Assembly: GCF_000711735.1 (NCBI RefSeq)
Contig: NZ_JONL01000003.1
Location: forward strand, 62,001 to 126,000
Source of the DNA: Maridesulfovibrio frigidus DSM 17176
GTDB taxonomy: Bacteria; Desulfobacterota; Desulfovibrionia; Desulfovibrionales; Desulfovibrionaceae
DNA: 64,000 bases
Direction: 5' to 3'
In this document: one piece after another, positions 51,652 through 60,966 of the stretch
Position numbering within the stretch: the stretch's first letter is position 1
Layout: each line of letters starts with the position of its first letter
Position numbers and translations under genes: made by a program
The notes under the pieces: generated by a model
The model's input: only the letters and a program-made list of their open reading frames with translations
What the model was told of the DNA's origin: nothing
Databases searched by the model: none

Positions 51652-52982
51652 TATAATGCCCCCCGCAGGATTTCAGCAAATATGCCTATTTGTTCTTCCG
51701 TTGTTTTCTCAGTGCAAGCTATAAGCAGCCCGTTTTCGATACCCTCGTAATAGCGTCCAAGCGGGAACCCCGGGATTATACCGCGTTCAGTCAGCTTATC
51801 TATTACTTCAAACGCATTTACGGGAAGGGTAACAGCAAATTCGTTGCCGAATGGTCCCTTAGTAAATAGGTCAACTCCATCGATGGAGGTAAGTCTGTCT
51901 GCTGCATAATGAGCGCGCTCTATTGAAAGTCCGGCAGTGCGTCGCATTCCTTCGTCGCCTAGGAGGCAAAGGTGGATCAGCGTGCGCAGTGCACAAAGTG
52001 CCTGATTGGAGCAAATGTTTGAGGTAGCTTTCTGTCTTCTGATGTGCTGTTCGCGGGCTTGGAGGGTAAGCACGTAGCCGGTCTTTCCTTCGCCGTCTTC
52101 AGTACGTCCTGCCATGCGGCCCGGCATTTGACGAACAAGGGCTTTAGAACAAGCCATAATTCCGAGGTATGGGCCACCGAAAGATAACGGCTGACCAACG
52201 CTCTGGCCTTCTGCTACTGCAATGTCCGCTCCCATTTGGCCCGGAGTTTTCAGTACAGACTGAAGGACCGGGTAGGTGGACATGATTGCGACCGCTTTGT
52301 GCTCGTGTACTGTTGTGAATAGGTCTGTGAAGTCGTTAACAGAACCGAAAAAGTTGGGGTTCTGAACAATTACAGCGGCGGTATCTTTGTCGATGATAGC
52401 TGTAAGTGATTTGATGTTTGTACGCCCGTGATTGTGCGGTACGGTTATCAATTCAAGGTTCAGATTAGTTGTGTAAGAATCGAGCATGACCCTATAGATT
52501 GGGTTAAGTGCTTCACTTACGATGATTTTGCGGCGCTTGGTTTTGCGCACTGCCATCAGGGTTGCTTCGTACAGAGCTGTTCCGCCGTCGTAAACGGATG
52601 CATTGGCGTATGGAAGGTCCATGAGTCTCGCCATTGCGGTCTGGTATTCGAAGATAGCCTGCAAAGTTCCTTGGGAAGCTTCTGGCTGGTATGGTGTATA
52701 GGCTGTGTAAAATTCGCTTCTGGAAATTAGTGCGTCGACTGCGGTGGGAATGAAGTGGTCGTAAAATCCAGCTCCAAGAAAGCTGGTCAGGTTTGTGGTG
52801 TTTCTGGACGCTATTTTTTCCATTTTTTCAAGAACGGCCATTTCGCTGTTGCCTTTAGGAAGGTCAAAGCTTTTGGGCCTGAGTTCTGTTGGAATTTCAG
52901 CGAACAGATCGTCCACGGAGTTTACGCCGATAACTTCAAGCATTTCCCGAATTTCTTCCGGGGAATGAGGTACGTAAGGCAT
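51651..52982 (-). CDS. gcvPA: Glycine dehydrogenase (decarboxylating) subunit 1
   Basis: The 443-residue subunit is the N-terminal half of the P-protein: LGAGFYDHFIPTAVDALISR, YTAYTPYQPEASQGTLQAIF, and the PLP-fold region without the lysine. It pairs with GcvPB. AGGAGG upstream supports the ATG. It is separated from gcvH by 89 bases that include a terminator-like hairpin. Confidence 0.95.
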   Translation of the reverse strand: MPYVPHSPEEIREMLEVIGVNSVDDLFAEIPTELRPKSFDLPKGNSEMAVLEKMEKIASRNTTNLTSFLGAGFYDHFIPTAVDALISRSEFYTAYTPYQPEASQGTLQAIFEYQTAMARLMDLPYANASVYDGGTALYEATLMAVRKTKRRKIIVSEALNPIYRVMLDSYTTNLNLELITVPHNHGRTNIKSLTAIIDKDTAAVIVQNPNFFGSVNDFTDLFTTVHEHKAVAIMSTYPVLQSVLKTPGQMGADIAVAEGQSVGQPLSFGGPYLGIMACSKALVRQMPGRMAGRTEDGEGKTGYVLTLQAREQHIRRQKATSNICSNQALCALRTLIHLCLLGDEGMRRTAGLSIERAHYAADRLTSIDGVDLFTKGPFGNEFAVTLPVNAFEVIDKLTERGIIPGFPLGRYYEGIENGLLIACTEKTTEEQIGIFAEILRGAL

Positions 52983-53005
52983 TTCGTCCTCCTGTGAAAA
53001 AATTA

Positions 53006-53038
53006 CTTCCCCGCAATCTGATACGGATTGCGGGGAAG
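53006..53038 (-). terminator. Terminator-like hairpin between gcvH and gcvPA
   Basis: A perfect 13-bp stem, CTTCCCCGCAATC (53006-53018) with GATTGCGGGGAAG (53026-53038), is followed on the minus strand by TAATTTTTT. It may attenuate gcvPA-gcvPB-lpd relative to gcvH. Confidence 0.72.
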
Positions 53039-53071
53039 ATGGTGAATATTATATTTGCAGATGCACCCAGA

Positions 53072-53452
53072 TTAGTGAGCGTCTTCTTCTGTTACGGCCT
53101 GATAAGCGGCTGCGTCCAGAAGATCGTCGGTGGAACCAGTGATTTTAACTTTGATCAGCCAACCTTCCTCGTAAGGATCGTCGTTGACTTTTTCAGGAGC
53201 GTCTTCGAGGGATTCATTGATTTCGGTTACTTCACAGGCAACAGGAACGTAAACTTCGCTGGCTGCTTTAACTGATTCAATTGAACCGAATTCGTCGCCG
53301 GCTTCTAAAACATCTCCTACGCTAGGAAGTTCGATGAAAGTCAAATCGCCAAGCTGTTCTTGAGCGAAATGGGTGATTCCGATAGTTCCGTTTTCGCCTT
53401 CAACTTTTAGCCATTCGTGAGATTTGGCGTAAAGAAGTTCCTGAGGGATCAT
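53072..53452 (-). CDS. gcvH: Glycine cleavage system H protein
   Basis: The 126-residue lipoyl carrier shuttles the aminomethyl group between P-, T- and L-proteins. The lipoylated Lys62 is in [13 protein letters not shown], in the usual hammerhead domain. AGAGGAGG precedes the ATG. It is the first gene of the cluster. The T-protein gene (gcvT) needed for a complete system is not in the window. Confidence 0.96.
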   Translation of the reverse strand: MIPQELLYAKSHEWLKVEGENGTIGITHFAQEQLGDLTFIELPSVGDVLEAGDEFGSIESVKAASEVYVPVACEVTEINESLEDAPEKVNDDPYEEGWLIKVKITGSTDDLLDAAAYQAVTEEDAH

Positions 53453-53800
53453 AAAGCCTCCTCTATTGGGTGCACTTGATTTTAAGTTATTTAAGCGTCC
53501 TCTGGTGAAGACGTTTTCCTGATAGCATTCCTGCTTAAGAAATAAAAGCCTTACTTATAGAGTTAAACAAGAAAAATTTACTGTGAAATTGCCAGATAAC
53601 TAAAAAAGATGATATTTAATAAAAACATAATCTGTGTGATTCGTGTTACTAACTATTGTGTTTTGGCGAAGAAAAGCATACGCAAAAGAAGTTAGCTCGT
53701 TCTTTGCTTTGCTAACAATTTGTCAAAACAATTTGAGATGTCCCTTATATATAGGATGTCTAAGAAATAAGTAAGCTATATTTTTCAGGAGTAGTCCTAA
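53453..53800. other. Divergent promoter region gcvH / methyltransferase
   Basis: These 348 A/T-rich bases separate divergently transcribed genes. I found no gene, no glycine riboswitch core and no strong terminator. TTGTCA (about 53717) with TTATAT about 19 bases on could be a weak promoter toward the plus strand. Confidence 0.4.
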
Positions 53801-54472
53801 ATGGATTGGGTTTCAGGCGATAGAGAAATAATTGTAGTCAATACTGCCGGACGCGAGTGGAAAATCGAGCGTAGTGCCGATCTGGAAAGTCTATGGAATT
53901 CCATCGGCGAAGATGATTTCGGTGATGACGAGCGTCTGCCATACTGGGCAGAACTTTGGCCTGCGAGTGTATTGCTTGGGGAATGGCTGTACCGTAATCA
54001 GAAATTAATCAAGGGTAAAAAGTGCCTTGATCTTGGGTGCGGACTAGGACTAACTGCTGTAATCGGGGCTTCTCTTGGCGCGGATGTTGTCGCTTTTGAT
54101 TATGAATTTCCCCCGCTATATTTTGCCAGAAACAATGCCGAACTTAATGAGACCACGCAGCCTCTCTGGCTTCAGATGGACTGGAGAGATCATTCACTTT
54201 CTGAAGGATCTTTCGATTATATATGGGGCGGCGATGTCCTTTACGAAAAAAGATTTTTTGATCCTCTTGAGAGATTATTCCGGCAGGTATTAAAGCCGGA
54301 AGGAACTATTTGGATGGCAGAGCCTGTCCGGGATATTTCTACTCCTGTATGGGAGAAGTTAGATCGTTTAGGGTGGAAAACATCTCTACCGCTTACCGAG
54401 AAGGCCGCCTGTTGCAACGCTGAAATGACAGTTAATATTCGCGAAGTTGTTCCGGGCATATTTAAGAATTAA
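53801..54472 (+). CDS. Class I SAM-dependent methyltransferase
   Basis: The 223-residue protein has a Rossmann-fold methyltransferase core. Motif I is [13 protein letters not shown] (about residues 72-84), the post-I acid is in VVAFDYE, and a motif IV-like [10 protein letters not shown] follows. The [10 protein letters not shown] stretch before motif I is typical of the METTL/FAM86 (lysine methyltransferase-like) group, suggesting a protein substrate, but this is uncertain. AGGAG lies about 10 bases upstream. It is followed by nikR after 14 bases, in the same apparent operon. Confidence 0.82.
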   Translation: MDWVSGDREIIVVNTAGREWKIERSADLESLWNSIGEDDFGDDERLPYWAELWPASVLLGEWLYRNQKLIKGKKCLDLGCGLGLTAVIGASLGADVVAFDYEFPPLYFARNNAELNETTQPLWLQMDWRDHSLSEGSFDYIWGGDVLYEKRFFDPLERLFRQVLKPEGTIWMAEPVRDISTPVWEKLDRLGWKTSLPLTEKAACCNAEMTVNIREVVPGIFKN

Positions 54473-54486
54473 TACGGAGGTTTGAA

Positions 54487-54906
54487 ATGGGCAAAACTAT
54501 ACGCTTCGGAGTGTCTCTGGATTCAGATCTGTTGGAGAAATTCGATAAGCTTTGTGATGAAAAAAGTTATCAGACCCGCTCTGAGGCCATCAGAGATCTG
54601 ATCCGTAATATGCTGGTAGAAAAAGAATGGGATGAGACTGATGGCGAAATGGCCGGAACTCTTTCTCTTGTTTATGATCATCACCAAAGCGGTCTCTCTC
54701 AGAGACTGACTGAACTACAGCACGACAGTCATGATCTCATCATGTCCACTCTTCATGTGCATCTCGATCATGACAATTGTCTGGAAGTTCTTGTTCTTAA
54801 AGGTGACGGGAAAGAAATTAAAGAATTGGCACATAGACTTATTTCCACCAAAGGGGTTAAGCACGGCAAACTCGGGCTTACCACAACCGGTGAAACTCTC
54901 GTATAA
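54487..54906 (+). CDS. nikR: Nickel-responsive regulator NikR-like
   Basis: The 139-residue protein has an N-terminal ribbon-helix-helix DNA-binding domain ([17 protein letters not shown], then [11 protein letters not shown]) and a C-terminal ACT-like metal domain. The four high-affinity nickel ligands are present with exact NikR spacing: His79, His90, His92 and Cys98. It should repress nickel uptake genes, relevant for the nickel hydrogenases of such organisms. No nickel transporter lies nearby; neighbours are a methyltransferase and folE2. Confidence 0.93.
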   Translation: MGKTIRFGVSLDSDLLEKFDKLCDEKSYQTRSEAIRDLIRNMLVEKEWDETDGEMAGTLSLVYDHHQSGLSQRLTELQHDSHDLIMSTLHVHLDHDNCLEVLVLKGDGKEIKELAHRLISTKGVKHGKLGLTTTGETLV

Positions 54907-54956
54907 CGGGCTTTAGAATATATAAGGCATCAGCGCAGCGATGCCGTTGGAGTAAA

Positions 54957-55724
54957 ATGGAAGACGTTCAAAACAGTCCATCTCAGGTAGCTATGTCCAT
55001 AGACAGGGTCGGTGTGCGTGACCTAACTCTCCCTCTTGTTGTGCGAGATAGGGCGGCTGAATGCCAGCATACCATGGCCAAGGTTGCTCTTTCTGTAGAT
55101 TTGCCGGCCCACTTTAAGGGCACACATATGAGCCGGTTTATCGAAGCTCTTGAAGATTGGACCGAGGAATTGGATTATAAGAGTTTCTTTAATCTGTTGA
55201 ATGATATTTTGAGAAGACTCGAAGCTAGAAGTGCACATGCAAAATTGTGCTTTCCATTTTGCTTGAAAAAAACATCTCCTGTGAGCGGGCGCAAGGGTTT
55301 CATGAGCTACGATTGCTCTGTGGAAGGCGAGCTTGTTGGCGGGCAGTTGGAGTTCACCTTGGGAGTTAAGGTTCCTGTGATGACCGTTTGCCCTTGTTCA
55401 AAAGCTATCAGTGATGAAGGAGCACATAGCCAGCGAGCTGTGGTCCATATAAAGACGCGCTCGAAGGGATTTGTCTGGCTGGAGGATCTGATTGAGATTG
55501 CAGAGGCATCCGGATCGTCGCAGGTCTATTCTCTTCTTAAGCGTGAAGATGAAAAGTACGTAACAGAGAAATCTTTTTCAAATCCTACGTTTGTTGAAGA
55601 TGTAGTAAGAAATGCCGCTAACGGTTTGGAAAAACAGCCTAAAATTTCATGGTACAAAGTAGACGTTGAAAGTTTTGAATCAATTCACAATCATTGTGCC
55701 TTTGCAAGTATTGAAAAAAAATAA
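54957..55724 (+). CDS. folE2: GTP cyclohydrolase FolE2 (type IB)
   Basis: The 255-residue enzyme converts GTP to dihydroneopterin triphosphate, the first step to folate-type pterins. FolE2 signatures are [18 protein letters not shown] and [14 protein letters not shown] with the catalytic metal-binding Cys, then EGAHSQRA. Type IB enzymes accept metals other than zinc, so cells can keep making pterins when zinc is scarce. It follows nikR by 50 bases, perhaps in one operon with it. TTGGAG precedes the ATG. Confidence 0.95.
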   Translation: MEDVQNSPSQVAMSIDRVGVRDLTLPLVVRDRAAECQHTMAKVALSVDLPAHFKGTHMSRFIEALEDWTEELDYKSFFNLLNDILRRLEARSAHAKLCFPFCLKKTSPVSGRKGFMSYDCSVEGELVGGQLEFTLGVKVPVMTVCPCSKAISDEGAHSQRAVVHIKTRSKGFVWLEDLIEIAEASGSSQVYSLLKREDEKYVTEKSFSNPTFVEDVVRNAANGLEKQPKISWYKVDVESFESIHNHCAFASIEKK

Positions 55725-55850
55725 ATCGTACTTATATTCTATGTACAGGGGAAAGCGGGGCAACTGCCCCACTGCTCTCCGCCACACAGCCGCTGTTGCT
55801 TCCTTAATTGGTCAAGCTATGGCGGCGACTTTTTGGGATAGATTAAAATA

Positions 55851-56306
55851 TTATTGAATCTTTTCAAAAATAATTCGCATCTTTTTAATCCTGTTTCTGT
55901 TGGCTGAAAAGTCTGAGTAGCCGATCCTAGATGCTGACCGAATTTGAATCTCGCTTTTATCCTCTTCATAAAAACATTCCAGATCATCAACAAACTTCAT
56001 TATGCTGCTGGTGAATTCTGCGTGAAGGTATGGACCTTCTCGCTGCACAACTTTTGCTCCGCTCATTTGCTCGATGCTTTCTGCAAGAGTTTTCATTACG
56101 ATCTCTATGTCGCCGTGCGCTTTTAGGGGAGCAACTTTATGCTCATCATCAATTGCCTGCGAGGACACGCAGTTCGGGCTTTTCGGGCATGTTGCAAATT
56201 TTCCATTTTTAATACCTAGGTTCTTAGGCTTACTTGCTGAGCATGCTGAAATAAAAAGTGTCGCCAGCAAAACTAAACCGCAGAGTATAATTAATTTATA
56301 TGTCAT
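55851..56306 (-). CDS. DUF1499 lipoprotein
   Basis: The 151-residue protein has a lipoprotein signal with lipobox LFISAC (Cys about residue 22). The rest is a DUF1499 domain: CPKSPNCVSS near the start of the mature part, YLHAEFTSSIMKFVDD and SASRIGYSDF. The function of DUF1499 is unknown. It is probably attached to the inner or outer membrane facing the periplasm. It is a monocistronic minus-strand gene converging on folE2. Confidence 0.85.
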   Translation of the reverse strand: MTYKLIILCGLVLLATLFISACSASKPKNLGIKNGKFATCPKSPNCVSSQAIDDEHKVAPLKAHGDIEIVMKTLAESIEQMSGAKVVQREGPYLHAEFTSSIMKFVDDLECFYEEDKSEIQIRSASRIGYSDFSANRNRIKKMRIIFEKIQ

Positions 56307-56370
56307 TTTGAGATTTTAGATGAATTATGAAGGAATAAGCAAGTCTTGTTGTTTAGATTAAAATCAATAA

Positions 56371-56404
56371 AAAAGGGTCGGCAGAAAATTCTGCCGACCC
56401 TTTT
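56371..56404 (-). terminator. Terminator after the rhodanese gene
   Basis: A perfect 15-bp stem, AAAAGGGTCGGCAGA (56371-56385) with TCTGCCGACCCTTTT (56390-56404), has a 4-nt loop, with a T run on the minus strand. Confidence 0.92.
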
Positions 56405-56425
56405 AAAATTTATAAAACTTAAAAA

Positions 56426-56860
56426 TTATTTGGATTCAACTGCATAAGGCCAACCGTCCTGACCATTAGTAAGAACAAACAAACGGTAAGATGGAATTCC
56501 ATTGGAAGCCAGGTAGTTAACGGTACGTTCAGCGCCGCCTTTACCACGTGGGCAGATTACAACTACGGGTTCGTTGCTATTTTTGAGCTGGGAAATGGTG
56601 TCATTCAGCTTGGCAGTGTCTTCACCTGATTTTACAGGGTAAGCGTAAGTGGCAATAGCGTTTTTGATGTGGTGATCTTTGAAGTCTTCTGCAAGCTGAA
56701 TATCTACGATACTGATCGCAGCATTCTGGTCCAATGCTTTTTGTAGGGACTCGGCGTTCATGTAATTATATTCATCTTTCATGGCAAAAGCAGTGCTAGC
56801 CAAGACGAGGATCATAAGAATAGCAGAACAAACACTTAAAACTTTTTTGGGCGCAAACAT
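56426..56860 (-). CDS. Secreted rhodanese-like protein
   Basis: The 144-residue protein has a signal peptide (cut after AFA) and a single rhodanese domain. The active-site Cys is in VVICPRGKGGAERT (about residue 103), giving the loop CPRGKGG, longer in Gly/Lys than usual sulfurtransferase loops. It probably handles sulfur transfer or polysulfide in the periplasm, fitting a sulfur-metabolising anaerobe. AAGGAG precedes the ATG; a terminator follows. Confidence 0.88.
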   Translation of the reverse strand: MFAPKKVLSVCSAILMILVLASTAFAMKDEYNYMNAESLQKALDQNAAISIVDIQLAEDFKDHHIKNAIATYAYPVKSGEDTAKLNDTISQLKNSNEPVVVICPRGKGGAERTVNYLASNGIPSYRLFVLTNGQDGWPYAVESK

Positions 56861-57037
56861 AGTATTCTCCTTTGAAATTACAGGCAGTTGATGCGCACTT
56901 ATAGAATTCCAGAGAGAAAAGGTCCAATATTTAATATTGATAGATGTGGAGAGTATAGATCAGGAACATCTATGAATGTGAAGGTCGTGAAGTGCAGAAC
57001 TTCTTATGCGAGCAGGGAAATTTATCAAATTATATAA

Positions 57038-57112
57038 AGTTATGAACAATCTGTGGAAAAGATTGTTCATAACTCTTAGTCACGCCAAAGCAGAGTGCAT
57101 AATAATGCACTC
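57038..57112. repeat. Two hairpins between the rhodanese and Rrf2 genes
   Basis: A perfect 15-bp inverted repeat, AGTTATGAACAATCT (57038-57052) with AGATTGTTCATAACT (57060-57074), has a 7-nt loop. A second, GAGTGCAT (57093-57100) with ATGCACTC (57105-57112), is followed by ATTTT. They lie after the Rrf2 gene on its strand; neither has a good U-tract there. Confidence 0.6.
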
Positions 57113-57142
57113 ATTTTGTAGGTGATGTGAAAAACGGGGAGT

Positions 57143-57577
57143 TTATTTGAACGGGTTCGTTCTAACGCAGAAAGATCCTTCTTTGAGCATGTCAGCGATG
57201 CTTATTTCATCTAGAGCTACGTACATAGCCTTGCTTGCTTTAATCCATACTTCACGGGTCGGGCAGTCTTCTATGCGCTGGCAGAGTGTGTCATTATCTA
57301 AACATTCCACAAGTCCAATATCGCCTTCAAGGGATCTGACTATGGCTCCGACTGAAATGTCGCTCGGGGCCATGGCTAAGGTGTGTCCGCCTCCGGGACC
57401 GCGCTTACTGGAAATGAATCCAGCCTTTTTGAGCTCCCGTATTAGCTTCTCAAGATATTTTGTGGATAACCCCTGACGTTGTGCAATATCGCTGATACGA
57501 ACGGGGCCACCTTCGCAGTGCATGGCAATATCGAGCATCATTCTTGTTCCGTATCGGCTTCTTGTGGTTAGTCTCAT
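57143..57577 (-). CDS. Rrf2-family transcriptional regulator (IscR-like, Fe-S type)
   Basis: The 144-residue winged-helix regulator begins MRLTTRSRYGTRMMLDIA and has the recognition helix STKYLEKLIRELKKAG and wing SKRGPGGG. Three cysteines (Cys92, Cys99, Cys105) match the IscR [2Fe-2S] ligand pattern, so it likely senses Fe-S status or redox. ATG 57577 is chosen over 57607 because AAGGAA precedes it and the family starts there. It is divergent from the FAD dehydrogenase gene and may control it. Confidence 0.92.
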   Translation of the reverse strand: MRLTTRSRYGTRMMLDIAMHCEGGPVRISDIAQRQGLSTKYLEKLIRELKKAGFISSKRGPGGGHTLAMAPSDISVGAIVRSLEGDIGLVECLDNDTLCQRIEDCPTREVWIKASKAMYVALDEISIADMLKEGSFCVRTNPFK

Positions 57578-57810
57578 GGCGGGTTCCTTGTGTTTTTTTG
57601 TCAGCATTAGGAAAGTAACGCCGTGCGGTCAAGTGCCAAAGTTGAATTAAGTTGAAAATATACTAGATCGTTTTCAAGCGCGCTGAAAGCAGTATTTCTT
57701 GAAAATATAAAAAAAGATTGCAACCTTGAGATTTGTTGAATAGAAACGTATATTGGGAAGTTCGCGCGGCATTAGTCAGCGCTGAAAAAATGACCTAATT
57801 GGAGAATATT

Positions 57811-59214
57811 ATGAGCCCGAATAGTACCGGGAAGAAAGAGTTTGATGTAATTATCGTAGGCGGCGGTCCGGCAGGACTTTTCGCTGCATACTACCTTGGT
57901 GAAAATACTGATCTCGATGTTCTTGTCATCGAAAAAGGTAAACAACCGCTTAAACGGAACTGTCCTATTACCGGAGATCAGGAATGCATTAAATGCAAAC
58001 CCTGTAATATTCTTTCCGGTGTTGGCGGGGCTGGTTTGTTTTCCGATGGAAAGTTGAACTACATCCATAAACTCGGGAAAACAGACTTAACCCAGTTCAT
58101 GTCTGTTGAAAAAGCCAAAGATCTCATCAACGAAACTGAAGATATTTTTAACCGTTTCAATATGGACGGGAAAGTATTTCCGACTGATATGGAAGCAGCT
58201 AAAGATATTCGTAAAAATGCTCTAAAGAACGGCATTGATTTACTTTTGATTAAACAAAAACATCTGGGAAGTGATAACCTTCCGAATCACATTGCGGCTA
58301 TGGCTGAATATGTGAAAGGGTGTGGAGTTACTTTCCACACTTCTGAAGATGTTAAAGATATTTTGATTGAAGACGGTGCTCTTGCCGGGGTTATTACAAA
58401 TCGTGGTGAATATCGCGCTAAAAATGTAATTCTCGCTCCGGGAAGAGTTGGGTCTGAGTGGATGGGATCACTTGCTAAAAGACATGATCTCGCTATCACT
58501 CAGCGCGGTATTGAAGTTGGAGTACGTGTTGAAGTTCCCGCAGATATTATGCGTGACCTTTGTGACGTTATTTACGATCCGACATTTTTCATCCGTACTA
58601 ATACTTATGATGATCAGGTTCGCACATTCTGTACAAATCAGGGCGGTTTTATTGCTCTGGAAAATTATCAGGATTTCGTTTGCGTCAATGGTCATGCATA
58701 TATGGGTAAAAAATCTGAAAACACCAACTTCGCATTTCTTTCAAAGGTAGTGCTCGAAGAGCCTGTTACAGATAACCATGCGTATGGCGAATCTATTGGT
58801 AAGCTTGCTACTATTATTGGTGGCGGTAAACCTATCCTTCAGCGTTTTGGCGATTTGAAAAGAGGGCGTCGTTCGACTTGGAACAGGGTGCGCAATAGTT
58901 TCATTGAGCCTACCATGAAGAATGTCACATGTGGTGATATCGCAATGGCTCTACCCGAGCGTATTGTCAGAAACCTCATTGAAGGGCTGGAAAAACTGAA
59001 TGAAGTTATTCCAGGTGTAGCTAACGAAGAAACACTGCTTTATGCTCCTGAGATTAAATTTTTCTCAACTCAGGTAGAAACAAGTCCTCAGCTTGAAACA
59101 GCTTTCGAAGGTCTATTTGTCGCTGGCGACGGTCCAGGGGTTGCGGGTAATATTGTATCTGCTTCCGCTACAGGGATTATTCCTGCTAAAGAAATAACCC
59201 GCAGAAACAGTTAG
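57811..59214 (+). CDS. FAD-dependent dehydrogenase (COG2509-like) with cysteine cluster
   Basis: The 467-residue flavoprotein has an N-terminal FAD motif VIIVGGGPAGLFAAY (about 13-27), GVGGAGLFSDGKL, and the C-terminal FVAGDGPGVAGNI typical of uncharacterised FAD-dependent dehydrogenases. Cysteines at 51, 59, 62 and 65 (C-x7-C-x2-C-x2-C) follow the FAD motif and could be redox-active or bind a metal. The reaction is unknown. ATG 57811 is preferred, with GGAG 7 bases upstream; the TTG at 57799 is part of that site. It is followed by a strong terminator. Confidence 0.85.
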   Translation: MSPNSTGKKEFDVIIVGGGPAGLFAAYYLGENTDLDVLVIEKGKQPLKRNCPITGDQECIKCKPCNILSGVGGAGLFSDGKLNYIHKLGKTDLTQFMSVEKAKDLINETEDIFNRFNMDGKVFPTDMEAAKDIRKNALKNGIDLLLIKQKHLGSDNLPNHIAAMAEYVKGCGVTFHTSEDVKDILIEDGALAGVITNRGEYRAKNVILAPGRVGSEWMGSLAKRHDLAITQRGIEVGVRVEVPADIMRDLCDVIYDPTFFIRTNTYDDQVRTFCTNQGGFIALENYQDFVCVNGHAYMGKKSENTNFAFLSKVVLEEPVTDNHAYGESIGKLATIIGGGKPILQRFGDLKRGRRSTWNRVRNSFIEPTMKNVTCGDIAMALPERIVRNLIEGLEKLNEVIPGVANEETLLYAPEIKFFSTQVETSPQLETAFEGLFVAGDGPGVAGNIVSASATGIIPAKEITRRNS

Positions 59215-59240
59215 TATCAGTTACTGAAGTAATCTCTCTT

Positions 59241-59276
59241 AGGCCTCCGCATACACTGTATGCGGAGGCCTTTTTT
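59241..59276 (+). terminator. Terminator after the FAD dehydrogenase gene
   Basis: A perfect 13-bp stem, AGGCCTCCGCATA (59241-59253) with TATGCGGAGGCCT (59259-59271), has a 5-nt loop and six T. Confidence 0.95.
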
Positions 59277-59393
59277 ATTTTATTTTTATTTTAACGGTTT
59301 CTAGCTGTCCTCTTCTCTTTTGATGACACGTATTACCTGGTATGCTACTGATTTTTAAGTATTCAACAATATTTCAAACTCAGAGGCCCGAAT

Positions 59394-60803
59394 ATGGTTA
59401 ATGGACCCATGCAAGAAAAACAGTCTGCCAGTGTTATATTTGTTTTACTGATTTCCGCCGCAGCGGCACTGGGTGGATTTCTTTTTGGATTTGATACGGC
59501 TGTTATTAATGGGGCTGTAGTTGCTCTGGGAGAGCATTTTAATGTTGGACCTGTTCTTGTGGGGATGTCGGTTTCACTTGCTCTTGTCGGATCAGCGGTC
59601 GGGGCTTTAGGGTCCGGCGCAATTTCTGAGCGCTATGGGCGCGTAAGGCCGATGCTTTTTGCCGCACTTCTTTTTACAGCAAGCGGTATTGGGTCGGGAT
59701 TTCCGATAACCATCTGGGATTTTATTTTATGGCGTTTTGTCGGCGGCGTCGGAATCGGTTTGGCTAGTGCCATTACCCCCGCCTATATTGCGGAAATTTC
59801 TCCAGCAGAGCTTCGTGGGCGGTTTGGGTCCTTGCAGCAGTTAGCTATTGTTACAGGGATTTTTGTTGCAATGCTCAGCAACTATATGTTGGTGAAATTT
59901 GCAGGAGGCTCCGCTGACATGGAACTTTGGATGGGAGCTGAAACGTGGCGCTGGATGTTCTGGGCCGAAGTTCCTCCTGCATTGCTCTATGGTTTTGCTG
60001 CTCTGATGATACCGGAATCTCCACGCTATTTGATTGGAACCGGGCGCGAACGGGAAGCTGAGTCGGTGCTTAGAAGGGTTCTAGGCGAATCCGTTTTGGA
60101 AAAAATTGAAGAAATCAAATTGACTCTTAAAGTTGAGAGCGGGACTTCATTTGCTGATTTAAAAGGGCGCTACGGGCTTTCCCCTATTATATGGGTTGGA
60201 CTGGGACTTTCTGTTTTACAGCAGTTTGTCGGAATTAACGTGATCTTTTATTATGGTAGTATGTTGTGGCGCAGTGTTGGATTTACAGAAGAAAACTCAC
60301 TCTGGATTACAGTCGTTACGGGCGTTGTAAATATTGTAACAACGTTGGTGGCGATTGCTTTTATTGATCGTGTAGGGCGTAAGCCATTGCTCCTACTCGG
60401 TTCGGCTGGCATGTTTGTAAGTCTCGGCTTGCTGGCGTTTCTTTTTGCTAGTGCTCCGCTCGATGCCATGGGAAATCCTGCTCTGTCTGGAGGGGCGGCT
60501 ACGACCGCGCTGATATCTGCTAATGTTTACGTTTTTTGTTTTGGATTCTCATGGGGGCCTGTTGTCTGGGTTTTGCTCGGGGAAATGTTCAACAACAGGG
60601 TCAGAGCTTCGGCATTGGCTCTCGGGGCAGGCGCTCAGTGGATAGCGAACTTCATGGTTTCAGCCTCATTTCCTTCACTTGTGAAATGGGCCGGACTAGG
60701 CATAACTTACTCTATGTATGCATTTTTTGCCGCAATTTCGTTTTTCTTTGTGATGTTTGTAGTGAACGAGACACGCGGGAAAGAGCTTGAGGATATGGAG
60801 TAG
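59394..60803 (+). CDS. MFS sugar transporter (sugar porter family)
   Basis: The 469-residue protein has 12 predicted membrane helices. Sugar-porter motifs are GFLFGFDTAVINGA in helix 1, ERYGRVRPM, the RFVGGVGIGLAS...PAYIAEI block, PESPRYL after helix 6, and DRVGRKPLLLLG in the second half. It most resembles XylE/GalP-type proton-sugar symporters; the sugar cannot be specified. AGAGG precedes ATG 59394; a later ATG at 59409 is possible. Confidence 0.9.
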   Translation: MVNGPMQEKQSASVIFVLLISAAAALGGFLFGFDTAVINGAVVALGEHFNVGPVLVGMSVSLALVGSAVGALGSGAISERYGRVRPMLFAALLFTASGIGSGFPITIWDFILWRFVGGVGIGLASAITPAYIAEISPAELRGRFGSLQQLAIVTGIFVAMLSNYMLVKFAGGSADMELWMGAETWRWMFWAEVPPALLYGFAALMIPESPRYLIGTGREREAESVLRRVLGESVLEKIEEIKLTLKVESGTSFADLKGRYGLSPIIWVGLGLSVLQQFVGINVIFYYGSMLWRSVGFTEENSLWITVVTGVVNIVTTLVAIAFIDRVGRKPLLLLGSAGMFVSLGLLAFLFASAPLDAMGNPALSGGAATTALISANVYVFCFGFSWGPVVWVLLGEMFNNRVRASALALGAGAQWIANFMVSASFPSLVKWAGLGITYSMYAFFAAISFFFVMFVVNETRGKELEDME

Positions 60804-60966
60804 CAGGCAATAAAAGTTAACTTCCATATTGACTTTGTGTCATTTCATTGACAGTGATTATGTAAGCTTTTGTTTAAATAGTCTTTTAGCGTTCATTTGG
60901 CAGTCAGGCCATGGTAGTGCGGAATGGCTTTTTGCCAGTATGTGTAGAATAATTTTCGGAGACTAG

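Noticed and set aside
53453-53800. Glycine riboswitch before gcvH
   Set aside because: The conserved riboswitch core was not found on the minus strand of this region.
55666-55857. 63-codon frame after folE2
   Set aside because: It mostly overlaps folE2 in another frame, without a ribosome site or recognisable product.
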